Below are positions 35,372-45,889 of a stretch of 64,000 nt of DNA, piece after piece (within the stretch, counting starts at the first letter, position 1; each line of letters starts with the position of its first letter). Origin of the DNA: Lepeophtheirus salmonis (Eukaryota; Arthropoda; Copepoda; Siphonostomatoida; Caligidae); NCBI RefSeq assembly GCF_016086655.4, contig NC_052135.2:9390363-9454362 (forward strand), given 5' to 3'. Under the pieces are notes generated by a model. It made no database searches. It was not told the DNA's origin and saw only the letters and a list, made by a program, of their open reading frames with translations. The position numbers and the translations under genes were made by a program.

Positions 35372-36329
35372 ATTGGATGATCATCACACTCTTATTGGAA
35401 TATAGGAAAAGATACTAAATTTCTTTTTCACCAACTTATTTTATGTATATAACTAGAAAAACAATTTGGTAGTTCGAACGAATTACCACTTCTTTTGTAT
35501 TGCATTAAATAGCCGAAATTCAGGTCAACATCTAATAATAAATTTGTACGAATATCTTATTTTCTGTTGCTATCTCCTTTCATTCAGCTGAAGTTTTGTT
35601 CTTCTAGTTCTTTATATATTTTCTTTGGGTAACACCGTGTGTGTTGATGGCTAGGATTGATTGATGATGACGTCATTTACTGGCCTGATATCTATGATGA
35701 CATTATTTACAAAAATTCATTTTTATGGGACGGTGTTTGCGTTCGATTATGTACAAGACGGGACACCAATTTCCCGAGAGAATTATAATTTTTCTTCGAA
35801 GTGGTCAAAATTTAAAATATAAATTTCAAAAAAATTCCAATTCGATTCATTATTCAGGAGATAGGGACATGTGTATTTCAGTATGCATTACTAAAAAAAT
35901 GTAAATAAAAAATAAAGCGTTCCATACTTGACGAATTTGCAATTTTAAAAGATTCGAGCATGCAAGCTGTATTTGGCTTTTTTTTTTAACATTTAGATTC
36001 TACGTAAAATATGCCCTTGTTTCTCCAAATTTTCATTTACTAAATATTTAATTAAAATATATAAATAAGGTCATTGCCAGTTAAAAATAGTATTGTTTAT
36101 ATGACTAAAGATAGAGGTAGAGAGAAATAACATAAGGATACGAATAACAGAAGGATTAATTCAAAGTCATATTTTGCGTTACCTCCTTCATCATTACATT
36201 TAAACTAAAAATGATACGAGTACATCACGTCGCTACTTTTATTACCTCATTCAACCTTTTTTCCAAAAGAAACGGGGAAAAAGGTCTAAAATCAATTTTC
36301 CAAATTAAAGAATTATTCTGACAACAAAA
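35372..36329. other. Stretch without a recognised gene
   Basis: No supportable coding or repeat structure apart from short A/T runs. Confidence 0.35.
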
Positions 36330-37055
36330 TACAATCCAAGACAAGGCACCTAAAACTTGAAGTAGCATGACTAAGTTACGAAGATCAAGATTTTTATGAA
36401 TTCAAGAAAAGACAACTGACACTCAATTTTGACATTTTGAATATCTATATTTCGCTATATTTTCTTCCTTCACAAGCAATAACATCCTACACACGCCAGC
36501 GAACAGATTGGAAGCTCTTGACGGTGAAAAACGTGTCCATGGCGTAACACGCTGTCAAGATAACAGAATGTGAAGAGAGGTTGCGTCAGATATTCTTCTC
36601 CAATACATCCCAAATTGCAAAGTGCGGGGGTTTGAGGTCAGTGCTAGAGGAGAGGTACGTTGAGGCAGGCCAAAAGTATGCCATATTGAAGTTTCAGAAG
36701 TTTTGATTTGCAGAAACCTTTGGCATCTCTAACAGGAATGCATACAACATTGAGAAGTCCATTACCACCTTAGGTGTATGGTTATGGACTTCTTAATGGT
36801 GTATGCATTCCTGTTAAAGGCGCCAAAGGTTTCTGCAGCCTTCTCGGGACTGACACCGGTCGGAGGAGTTGCACATGCGTTACCTTTTTTGTTGTTGCTC
36901 TGACATTTTCACACTTAGAGACATAGAATTGAAACAAAACCTATTTATATGTTTTGTTTCAGATGTCTTTTGGTTGCCAAATAAATCCTCGTAATTAAAA
37001 ATAACGGAGATATAACTGTTATTAAATGCTACTGAAAGTTTTGGGTCTCTACTTT
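36330..37055 (-). mobile_element. Mariner deletion derivative with internal hairpin
   Basis: The left end ACCTAAAACTTGAAGTAGCA and the reverse complement of the right end (ACCCAAAACTTTCAGTAGCA) are inverted repeats. The minus strand keeps an N-terminal snippet (GVSPEKAAETFGAFNRNAYT, about 36870) and a C-terminal segment (36480-36700) with LKPPHFAIWDVLEKN and SVILTACYAMDTFFTVKSFQ. Between them lies the hairpin at 36711-36835. A shorter homologue is at 21375-21890. Non-coding in practice. Confidence 0.65.
36711..36835. repeat. Inverted duplication (hairpin) inside a mariner
   Basis: The left arm CAGAAACCTTTGGCATCTCT then AACAGGAATGCATAC pairs with the right arm GTATGCATTCCTGTTAAAGG then CGCCAAAGGTTTCTG; inner parts TGAGAAGTCCATTACC and GTTATGGACTTCTTAA also pair. 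Arms are about 55 bp with a short loop. The duplicated piece is the N-terminal coding snippet, so this is a local inverted duplication, not a terminal repeat. Confidence 0.8.
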
Positions 37056-37464
37056 ATATGTTTTTGAGTTAATGAAGTAGCCCCATGACATACTTTTGTA
37101 CTAAATGATTAGCATTTTTTATATTTTTAATTTTCTGTAGGTGTTTTATACCGGGTGGTCCGTTGAGATCTGAACAATTACTAATTCAATAATTTATTAA
37201 GGTTGAGTGATTGAAATTAATTCATGTTTTAATAAATTAAAGCATAAACAATTATTTATAAAACAAAGTAACGCTGATTTCTCTAGCTTACGTACAAGTC
37301 GAGAAAATGAAACTTGAACGTAATCGACATATTTCCATGCGTGCACTCCAAACAGTTGGGGGTCTCCAGGACTACCGTCTACGCCGTCAGTAAGTTCAAA
37401 ACGTCGGAGAGAAAGAAGGGCTCTCTTAAAAAAAAAAACTCGGAAGAAAACATGCCAAGAAATA

Positions 37465-37797
37465 ACCCTTATAATATGCTATATTACAGGTTGTTTAGTT
37501 GAACTGTAGGGTGCAGAGGTACGTTGAAATTATCCGTCGACACTTCACTGAGCATCAAGGTTCCCTTCAAATATCCTAAAATATACTCCAGCACACAGGT
37601 TGTACAGGTGAAGTGTTCAGTCCCAAAGGTAGTTTAAACTCCATCACAGCCGCGTTTCTAAGCACCAAAGAACCCTTCTAACATGCTATAATACACACTG
37701 CCCCACAGATTGTGTAGGTGAACTGAAGTACATGTTTTACAGGGGAAGTGCTGGTGCCCAGGACAGTTTAAGCTTTAACTCCGTCGTGAACCAAAAT
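37465..37797 (+). repeat. Diverged tandem repeat, three units of about 95-128 bp
   Basis: Units start at about 37465 (ACCCTTATAATATGCTATAT), 37560 (TTCCCTTCAAATATCCTAAA) and 37670 (AACCCTTCTAACATGCTATA). Each continues with CAGGTTGT or CAGATTGT, a GTGAAnTG word, and (clearest in the last two) GGACAGTTTAA/GGTAGTTTAA and AACTCC. Divergence between units is high. Confidence 0.6.
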
Positions 37798-37837
37798 ATT
37801 TCATTGCCATGATGGCCTTGGTAATGAGCTGCTGATG

Positions 37838-38059
37838 TCATATCTTGTAGCTTTTTGGCCTTAAGTCCCTTACTGCATCAATTGTAGTCGTCTTGGACAA
37901 CCCTGTGGCCTTTCCTAGTTTGGCCATTGATATTTCGAGGTTTTCATGGATTCTGGCCTTGACCTCTGTCTGCTTTCTATACAATCTTTTTAACGGACCC
38001 CCTTGACTGCACCTTTTGAGTGCATGTCGAGGGCAAGTCCTACGGTGTCCGTCATGCAA
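37838..38059 (-). pseudogene. Mariner N-terminal helix-turn-helix fragment
   Basis: The minus frame reads RLYRKQTEVKARIHENLEIS, MAKLGKATGLSKTTTIDAVR and DLRPKSYKI before a stop. This resembles the second helix-turn-helix and linker of a mariner transposase (K-x-x-L-A-K-x-x-G-x-S-x-x-T-I-x-x-A-V-R-D-L-G-x-K-S). It lies antisense to the enclosing subfamily-2 element, so it entered as a separate insertion or by inversion. No catalytic residues are present, and no own terminal repeats are visible. The 70-codon frame is unbroken, suggesting it is not among the oldest fragments. Confidence 0.6.
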
Positions 38060-38762
38060 ACACCAAGGAGCTTTAAGCCACTGTTAGTCAGTACTGGAAC
38101 GCCATGACAGATGACTACATCCAAATGAAAATTTAAAGTGTTTAGATTTTAATGGACACTTCTGTTCAATAAATATTTATTGAAATATTTCAAACATTAA
38201 AATACCTACATACAATACAAAATAAGTATGTAATGATGTCTTTCCTTTTGAAAAATTATAATACGTAATAAAAACTAAGAGGATGAAGTGTAAATAATGA
38301 CGTCAATGTTATTTTTTTACTCATGTTTTATGTATGTTCATTCTATATATTTTGAAGTAAAAATAGGTTTAAAATTTGTATGCACATACATACTCTAGGT
38401 GTTACGATTACAAGCTTTAATAATATTATGTTATTAGCAAATGTAATGAAATATTGTTAGTATATTTTTGATTAATGCTCCCTCTTTTGCTTTTTATAAT
38501 GCTTAACATATTTATTCAAATAGAATTGACATATTATCGATTTATCTTAATACTCATATGAGGCAACAGTCGTTGTATGTATAATATTTGAGCTTTCGTG
38601 TTGCCATGTGAAAAATTTGATATGAATATTTTCTACTTCTTACATATTATATTCATGTATAGAAGGTGTACTATAGAACAGTAGTCCCCCAAACTCAATC
38701 CGAAGATCAACCCCTAGCTGGATGCACAAGAATTAATTAGTTGTTTATGTTTTATTTTCTGT

Positions 38763-39026
38763 CTATGTCTGGAACGATACCGAAGGTGCACTTACAGGCA
38801 TGCATAGAAGTATCCAAACAATCTTCCTAAGTTTTACTTCACCCGAATGTACTATCCATAGACAACAACTATCGTTATTATACTTAATTTGTTCAGACTT
38901 ACTATGAAGGTCCAATATTGCTAATATTAAGTCATTGTAGAATTGTGTGAGACCGGCAAGGATGCTAAGGCATCTAAAAACGACTAGAGGCGGATAAGGG
39001 GTTTTCCCATTCCTCTTTTGGTTCAC
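38763..39026 (-). pseudogene. Probable hAT transposase C-terminal remnant
   Basis: The minus frame reads YNDLILAILDLHSKSEQIKY then NNDSCCLW, SGEVKLRKIVWILLCMPVSA and PSVSFQT. The order L-D-L-x-S, a W, then K-L-R-K-I-x-x-x-L-L-C-M resembles the hAT dimerisation region of ZBED/GTF2IRD2-type transposases, which reads LDLQ-N---K and then LRK---LLCMFGSTYLCE-LFS. It lies just inside the left terminal repeat, where a minus-strand hAT gene should end, as in the larger composite at 52482-58219. The catalytic-Glu segment is not preserved. The homology is weak on its own; position is what supports it. Confidence 0.4.
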
Positions 39027-39059
39027 ACAAAGCCAAAAAGCAGACTGACCACTTTCTGC

Positions 39060-39535
39060 CCGGTCTCAAGAAGTCCATCATAGCAAATCTTTGCATCTCA
39101 ATGGATGATCATGCTCGGGGAGGTCTATCCGTAGGAGGAAGGTGCCCAGGACCATTATGGACGACCTTGGCTGGAAGTTCTTGGGTAGGCGTCACTGTCT
39201 TACCACGAATGTGAAGGACATCAGGTTGCAAAGAGGTAAGAAACTCCGCCAAATTTGTAAATCAAATTCAAGCATTATAATGATATTCATTGATGAGTCA
39301 AACTGCACCTTGGTTGCTGCCTCCAACTCAAAGAATGACCGCTGCCTGGCAGAAAACAGAGGTAACGTTCTTCTTGTGATGAAGGCAAAGTTTTTGTCCA
39401 AATGTAATGGTGTTTGGCTTGATCATCATTGACGAGAATGTCATGCCGGCTCACATTTATGACAAGGGTTTCAAGTGAACCACATCAGTGTACTTGGACC
39501 TTCTTAAAAAAGTTGTGATGCCTTATTAATTGATA
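39060..39535 (+). pseudogene. Mariner transposase N-terminal and core fragment
   Basis: Frames give RGGRSIRRRK-like text, then KVPRTIMDDLGWKFLGRRHC (second helix-turn-helix end), LTTNVKDIRLQRGKKLRQIC, IIMIFIDESNCTLVAASNSK with the first catalytic Asp (FIDES), NDRCLAENRGNVLLVMKAKF and NGVWL. After a frameshift come ENVMPAHIYDKGFK and TSVYLDLLKKVVMPY. That matches a mariner up to the region before the second catalytic Asp. The C-terminal third is missing. It is inserted within the hAT-bounded composite, close to an inverted repeat of its own middle part at 39581-39639. Confidence 0.8.
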
Positions 39536-39639
39536 GAATAACTAATGGTTCAAATTTAAATTTCAAAGGCATTTAATTTTGTCATAAATGTGAGCTGGCA
39601 TGACATTCTCGTCAATGGTGATCCAGCCAAACACCATTA
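39406..39639. repeat. Inverted duplication of a mariner segment
   Basis: 39406-39464 (TAATGGTGTTTGGCTTGATC through CATGCCGGCTCACATTTATG) is repeated in reverse complement at 39581-39639 (CATAAATGTGAGCTGGCATG through GATCCAGCCAAACACCATTA), with about 115 bp between. The duplicated piece encodes the MVFGL...ENVMPAHIYD part of the transposase. Sequence just outside the right arm also reads as mariner on the minus strand (QNDRFGISS-like). Confidence 0.8.
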
Positions 39640-39839
39640 GATTTTTTGACTGCTAATTCCAAATCTGTCATTATCTTTTGCCTACAACATCAAGTTTTTT
39701 TTTAACAACAGGAGGATGAAAAAATACTAAAAACATACCAAAAATCGTTAATTTACGAGAGAAAAATAATGCATCATTTTTTTTTAGGTGGTTTTGTTTG
39801 CTGATTTTAATGTGTCACTTGTTGTTGGTTAGCACAGTA

Positions 39840-40870
39840 GGTTTTTGAACTATAGGTTGATTAAAAGCTTTTATTTTATTCCATTCGAACCCAGTTATAT
39901 ATGTCAGCTCTACTGTCATAGTTGCAAAGGAAACAAGGGCATTTTGTGTATCTCATTGTTGACCCAAAAGGAAGTTTACTATTTTTTGAATCCACAAAGA
40001 TTAGCCACTGGTGATTGCATTATTTCAATCGTTCAAGTACTATTTTGATGTTTCCATACTCCTCCTTCATGGAAACTGAGTGTTCAATAGGGATATATCC
40101 ATATATGTTACCATTGTGAAGTAAAACTCACTTTAAACTTGATTTTGAGCTATCAATAAAGAGTCTCCACTCACTTGAATGATATGCAGGTATTCCCACA
40201 GCCACAAGAAGCCCTTTAATGCCACTGCAGTATACGATGTGATTGTCGGAATCAAAGAACTTCCTCAGTCTGCATCTCCGTTACGATAAAATGTGATACT
40301 TATGCCCTGAGTAAGCATGTTTTTATCTTGCAGCCTGGAAGCCAACAACCCAGCAGATTGCTTGAGTAAATTTGAATCTCAAATCAGGTCATTCAATTCA
40401 GGTTGCCTATATTGAGATTGTTGACCAAACAATGAACCCAAAGGTGTGTAATTTGCATCTGGATCTTCTTCTTACTCATCTTCGACTGAAGTATGTGCTT
40501 CCTCATCAATACCTGGTTAAAACAGGTACAAGTATTTCGTGCGAATGAGGAACTGGGTGTATTGAAGTGGAGATACTAGGGTATGTAATGTATCACTTGT
40601 TCTTTTTATTGAATCCTTTCATATTAACAAGGCAGAAGTAGAAATCATCTAGGTTTGTTGGTTCTCTCCAAATTATTGGCACACCAAATTTGAGCTTAGC
40701 ATTTTTTCCTTGAGAGTTTCGAGACAATTAGAGCATATTATGTGAGGTGCCCACTTTTTGTCTTGGTGTCAATGATATATTTTATTATAAGCGAGGTATA
40801 CACTCTTAAGGAAAGGAGTTATGCTCTGCCTTTGAGGAAATAAAGTGAGGCATCCAAAGATATAACAGAA
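39840..40870 (-). pseudogene. Orphan expanded-family gene (WRLFIDSSK type), decayed
   Basis: Read on the minus strand from 40870: a Cys-containing segment HIICSNCLETLKEKM; KLKFGVPIIWREPTNLDDFY with FCLVNMKGFNKKNK; HPVPHSHEILVPVLTRY; YTPLGSLFGQQSQYRQPELN; LLKQSAGLLASRLQDKNMLT with ITFYRNGDAD; NHIVYCSGIKGLLVAVGIPA with SSEWRLFIDSSKSSLK; VLLHNGNIYGYIPIEHSVSM; and YTKCPCFLCNYDSRADI near 39900. Only a handful of stops and shifts occur over about 340 codons. I know this motif order from predicted proteins multiplied in copepods, aphids and cnidarians, usually without a name; the function is unknown and I assign none. CxxC pairs suggest metal binding. The C-terminus is lost where mariner debris begins. 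Confidence 0.75.
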
Positions 40871-40874
40871 TATA

Positions 40875-41840
40875 TTTAACTCGCTACATCACTTTCTTCT
40901 CCGTGAGGATGTAGACATGGCTAGCTTATTCACTTAAATAGATGTGTTTGGATTTCGGAAACAGCTATAATGCATATTTAAGAAATGTTCAATAATCCCA
41001 AACGTTTACTAAATCCAAATGAGAGCAACAAAAGAAAGTGCATCCGATGAGAGCTACAATAGTATCGATTGGATTAAATAAAGGATATATTGATTGCTAA
41101 AGGAAAAGCTGGCCTATAACTGGCGAGTTATATGTTAAAACAAGGTAGATACTCGAGTCAAAGAGACAGAAAGACATGCATAAGGAACAGGAACACGTGG
41201 TATCGTTATAGCTTTTTAATGTAAACATCCACGAATATTCAATATCAGATAGCACAAAGACTTGATTTGATGGGGAAAATCTAAGCATATATTTGGAATC
41301 AGCAGCCCAAATTCTATAAGAATACGTAATAAAAGTTTATTATGAAAGGAAAAAAATTAAATTTTGTTAGCCAGTTTTATTTAAACTTAATTGAAATATT
41401 ATCCAGATTATTCTGTCCACCCCTGTACTACTTCATCTACAGTTATTAAATATTAAGGATATGTAAATTCAAATTGTATGAGATCACTAATTGTGCGTGG
41501 TTTTTTTTTTCTTTGGTTTCATAATTTTTAATTGACTCATAGGATTTAACAGGTTAAAATCTTCTATGCTTACTAATTGTTCTCCGTGCTCTTTTGTTAT
41601 TTGCATTCATAATCAATATTTTCTTCTTCACCTACCACCTTTAGATAGAGTAGAAAGCCCAGTTGAAGTTCAGAGGCATCTTATTCTGAAAGGACTCAAA
41701 AAATACAAAAACATAAAATGAGCAACAGCTCCCCAGCCGGTATTATCTATTTGGAAAGAAACAAGCTCAGTTCCACAAGTGCACAATAAAACTGCATAAT
41801 ATTGCCAAGTCCGCAGTTAGAAAAAGGTTGGGGAACACTG
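40875..41840. other. Right part of the composite, no gene recognised
   Basis: Nothing coding that I can support. It ends in the hAT terminal repeat AAAAAGGTTGGGGAACACTG at 41821-41840. Confidence 0.4.
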
Positions 41841-42049
41841 CTATAGAGCTTTTCAAGTGTTGTCAACATTGTTGATGTAGGCCATTTTGGTGGCCTAAAT
41901 AACCAACTTTTATAACAATCAAAACCTTTTTTTAAATTTTATATTAAGATCAATAGTAAACTTTTGGATTTCAAAATGGGACCAACAAATAAAAGGACAG
42001 AAGGCTTACGGGCTATTAAAAAACCATATCTCCGACTTAGTTTTATTAT

Positions 42050-43130
42050 ATACATGACCCTAAAATGTATTAAAAATATGCTATTACATCGTTCTACAAT
42101 ATTGTAGATAAAAATTTACTATTCCAATGGAAAATATATGATATTTTTCTCTAGTTATCCTACTTTTCTGGTCCCTAATGGAAAAATTATTCAAATATAG
42201 CCAGCTTATAAGGATTTTCAAACATATTACTTGGATTTAATTCAAATATCACTGTTTTCATTGACATCAAGTAGTATTCGATTCAAGTGTTCAGGTTTTT
42301 TTTTATTATTCTTAAATTCATTTGAGGAAGTTTTATGAAGATTTATTGGAAATTTGTCCATTTTATAGAATAAAAATATCAATTCTGAATCCACAAGATA
42401 GTGTCTCCTTGAATGAATATGCAATTGATGATGTCAGTAAAATAAAAACACTCTTTTCCTCCCTGGATTTTTTTTTCTTTAGATTAAGAAATTACTATTT
42501 TTCTAAATATAAAATAAAATGAATTTCTACACAAAAGGATAAGCCGAAACATAATTAACTTTCGTTTTTTATCTAGATAAGAGTTTTTAGATGAATATCA
42601 GCTATAAGCTTCTGGTACATCCATTTGACCCCATCTGCGCGGCCAAATGGGTGCACTAGACGTTTTTCTTCAAAAATTTGAAATTTTCTAGATTATTTTT
42701 TAGTTACAAATTAATTGAATTGATAGCTAAGACATGAAATATTAACATGAAAGCATGAAAAGTTTGAAATGTTAACATAGAAGGAGGAAAAATTTGAAAT
42801 GTTCATCAAATTTCTTGTTACAAGCTTCCAAAAGTAAAAATATATTCATTATACTCAACTTACCAACTTTAATTTAATTCAACTATAACTGTTTATCTTT
42901 GGTATCAAGTATTATTCAATGTACATACAACAAAAATTCTATATTTATTCTTAAAGCCATTTGATGAAATTTCATCAAGATTTATAGGAAATTATTCCTT
43001 TTTTGTAGAAACAATATCAACTACATGCCCCCAATACGATGTTTCTTTGCATTAATATATAATTTATGACGTCAATGAAACCCCTCTATATCAAAGGAAA
43101 AGACTATTACTTTTGCCTGCCTTGTTTCAT
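42050..43130 (+). repeat. Repeat family H, two direct copies
   Basis: 42260-42440 and 42895-43085 are direct repeats. Shared words: CATTTGAGGAAGTTTTATGA against CATTTGATGAAATTTCATCA; AGATTTATTGGAAATT against AGATTTATAGGAAATT; ATGATGTCAGT against ATGACGTCAATG. The 42050-42262 part also matches 17945-18185. Copies are about 640 bp apart. Non-coding, family unknown. Confidence 0.6.
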
Positions 43131-43439
43131 CTCTCCTAACAAATGATGCAATATTAGCGTATTAAATGCATAAATAACGAAAGATTTTTTTTTTGGAATA
43201 TTTAACACAAATGCTAGGGATATAGCTCTCCAAAAAAATTCTGGTGCGTCCCACAGCTTTGTCAGTGCGCTCGTAAAATTCATTGACGTACATTCATAAT
43301 GTTTTTATTAAATGCGTTATTTTTTATATACCAAGTGTTCAAATAGTATTGTACTACTTTGATTCTTGTACAAATAACCTTGTGCAACAGATCAGAATGA
43401 GGTACTACAGGAAAATCTTAAAAATACTTAACACATTCT

Positions 43440-43865
43440 GAAAATTACTATTTAGGAATTTGATTTCCACCACCTTCAATTATAGCCAACATACGTGGTC
43501 AGAAGGCAGTGCATACTTTAGCAATATAAGTCTTGGACATTCTCCTCCAATGGGACTCCACAGAGCCTTAAATATCGGTGAGTTTGGGAATTTGGTGGAC
43601 TCTACAGGCTTTAGACTCAAATCCCACCTTATTGAAAAGTCCAAAAGTCTTTTTGCAACAAGTTCATCTTTTTTAGTTGCAATTTTATTGATCTACCACT
43701 TCTAGGGCAATCCCTGAGACTATCTCCGTCCATCACAAGCTCTCTGACCTTGATCACTTTACGAAGGTCAACCTTCAGCCTCTTAACAATATCTTAGTTG
43801 CTATGGCAATCGCAGAACCATGCTGCAATCTCTAATCTTTTTGCTTCCATTTTATTAATGATTAA
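43440..43865 (-). pseudogene. Mariner transposase, N- and C-termini fused by deletion
   Basis: Minus strand from 43853: MEAKRLEIAAWFCDCHSN, DIVKRLKVDLRKVIKVRELV and DGDSLRDCPRSGRSIKLQLK, the first helix-turn-helix and GRP-like linker. It then runs almost directly into KACRVHQIPKLTDI and GSVESHWRRMSKTYIAKVCT, then PRMLAIIEGGGNQIPK and a stop. The catalytic domain is gone. C-terminal words closely parallel the relic at 3245-3445, so both are the same subfamily with independent deletions. Terminal repeats are unclear; GTGTTCAAATAGTATTGTAC at 43335 may be one end. Confidence 0.75.
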
Positions 43866-44309
43866 TATAAATAATATATAACAATACGTCACTTTTTTAT
43901 TGGCTGATATGGCTTTACCTCACTTACAAAAAAATATCGTATGTATTTAGTTCCAGCTCATTCTCTATAAGAAAATGACTTTTTGGACAAGACAAAGAAG
44001 GCTTGTAAAGATTTGCCACAATATGGAAAAGGAATTGGTCAGAAGGGTATGCCTTCGGCTCTAGGTTTTGTGGCCATAATTAAGGCGAATGGAGGTTATA
44101 TTGAGCTGAAATAAACCTGAACTGTAAGCAAATGTACAAAAATAAAATAAGGTGTAACAACATTAGACTCATGAAGTAAAGGGTTGTTTAAATAAGTCCG
44201 TACCAACTACATCCTGAACAATAAGGAAAACATTTAACTCTGTTATTTCAATTTGAAAGTGGGAGGTTGAACGTTGGGTTTAAGTTAGTTGCACAACTGT
44301 TAATTCAAT

Positions 44310-45095
44310 ACAAGTATTTACGATGAAGGAGACCCGGAGGAACACCATGATCGAATTAGCTTTTACGGGCACAGTCAAGTGTACATCAAGACGATGCTCT
44401 TGAGTCCAAAGAGCACCGTTTACAACGTCTACAACCACAGGAAGGAGGATAAGGCATATAAGAGAAAATCTCACAAGCCCTGGAGTTATAGAAAATACAC
44501 TCCCAGATTCATCATAGCCCTTAAACGTCCTTGAAGGACTCCAACTAGCGTTCTTGCCAAAAAGCGAAAAGTAAGCCATGCAACAGTCTCCAGGGCCATA
44601 AATGCTGACCTGAGGATGAATTCATATCGTCTCTACAAAGGTCATATCTTTACAGACAAAATGAACACCACCCGGCTACTCACGGAAGAAAAGTCGCTGA
44701 AATGCTATGGTAACCAAATCATCTTTTATTCGGATGAGAAACATTTGACTGTTGACAGATCCCACAACATCATGAACGACAGTTGGTTGGTCAGAGAGAG
44801 AGCTAATGCCCCCAAGTATTTACAACGAAGTTTCCAGTCAACATAATAACTTTTGGGTTATTGGGAGCAACGGCATTGTCATTAGCCCCCCCCCCCTCCA
44901 TGTTCTATGAGCCAAAAGAGAGGGTGACAAGTACTTTGAACTCCTATCTGACCAGGTGATACCTTGGATGAAAGCTGAGCCAATGGTGGCGAGTTCCTGT
45001 TTCAAACAGATTCGCCCCCTCCCCTCTCACAAGGCCTTCAAGCCCCAAAACTTGTTTTAAGAAGAGAAGGTTTCATTTTGGCGGACAGATCGAAT
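44310..45095 (+). pseudogene. Mariner transposase, N-terminus and core, truncated
   Basis: In one or two frames: STVYNVYNHRKEDKAYKRKS (first helix-turn-helix), KYTPRFIIALKRP, VLAKKRKVSHATVSRAINAD then LRMNSYRLYKGHIFTDKMNT (second helix-turn-helix and linker), IIFYSDEKHLTVDRSHNIMN with the first catalytic Asp, VPSQHNNFWVIGSNGIVIS, and GDKYFELLSDQVIPWMKAEP. The text then decays around CFKQ, where the QQDGAPAH block with the second Asp should be, and the third-Asp block is not visible. About two-thirds of the protein is represented with relatively few breaks. Terminal repeats were not identified. Confidence 0.8.
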
Positions 45096-45889
45096 GATTT
45101 TTTTTCTTTTGTATTCTCAGAGCTTATAAATAAATTTACAAACCTGTACTTCCTTCCTTGATGTATCAGGATACACTTAAAGATGGGTGGGATTTACCTA
45201 CACGACGCTGTACATAGTTCTTGATAAATTTCAGTGTTCTAAATGGGGAAATAGTTTGTATACACACAGTATATAAAATTTTATTTTAAAACACAATTCA
45301 ATGTATAGATTATTTTTAAGCAAATTCTTAGTCTTGATTGATAACCAAGAGATATTATCTAATCCCCAGCAACAATTTAAGCTCAAAAGGAACAGGTGTG
45401 ATTGTTAATTTAAGTTAATTTGATATGGTTGTGGAAAAGTCTATGTCTGCATACTATAAATCAATAGATTAGTTTTACAAAACCTCTAGACATTTGTTTT
45501 AAATGTCACAGTCTTGCTTTTCACAAATATTATATATACATATTAAAATATACATATGTAAAATAGGTGAGAATTGATGACATATTGAAATAAATTACAA
45601 ACATTATACAAGAATGGAGGGTGAATAACCGAAAAGGTGTTTATTCAGTTATAAAATTAGCAAGATAGCTATTTGCAATATTTGCAAACGATACAATATT
45701 TTTTTGACATTTAAAATCATTTTTTTAAATAATAAAGGAATTTGAAAACTTTATTTGTTTAATTTTCCTTATAAAGTTGTGTTCCTTTCAGACGAGACAC
45801 TCGATGTTAGGCTGGATAAAAGGTAATAACTAAAAAATAAATGGGTAATTATTTTTTATATTATTTAGGTGTATGTAATACAGAATAAG

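Larger units (their letters stand above)
37154..38163 (+). mobile_element. Mariner subfamily 2, copy with foreign interior
   Basis: Left end GGTCCGTTGAGATCTGAACA and right end GTTTAGATTTTAATGGACAC are imperfect inverted repeats, the same ends as at 17062-17832. The coding remnants are an N-terminal trace (37300-37400) and a C-terminal trace, ATVSQYWNAMTDDYIQM (38070). Between them sit a three-unit tandem repeat (37465-37797) and an oppositely oriented mariner N-terminus (37838-38059). Confidence 0.7.
38679..41840. mobile_element. hAT-bounded composite, 3.16 kb
   Basis: Left end CAGTAGTCCCCCAAACTC; the right end in reverse complement is CAGTGTTCCCCAACCTTTTT. Both are typical hAT (Charlie-like) terminal repeats. 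Flanking 8-mers are CTATAGAA (38671-38678) and CTATAGAG (41841-41848), matching at 7 of 8. Inside, from left: a probable hAT transposase C-terminus (minus), a mariner fragment (plus), a hairpin, and a large minus-strand relic of an expanded orphan gene family. The last kilobase (40875-41840) has no recognised gene. Confidence 0.75.

Noticed and set aside
40330..40400. Plus-strand NNPADCLSK reading, like the RNase H end of a BEL/Pao or Ty3 retrotransposon
   Set aside because: The opposite strand carries a much longer, ordered match to the WRLFIDSSK orphan family through the same bases, so the plus-strand words are coincidental.
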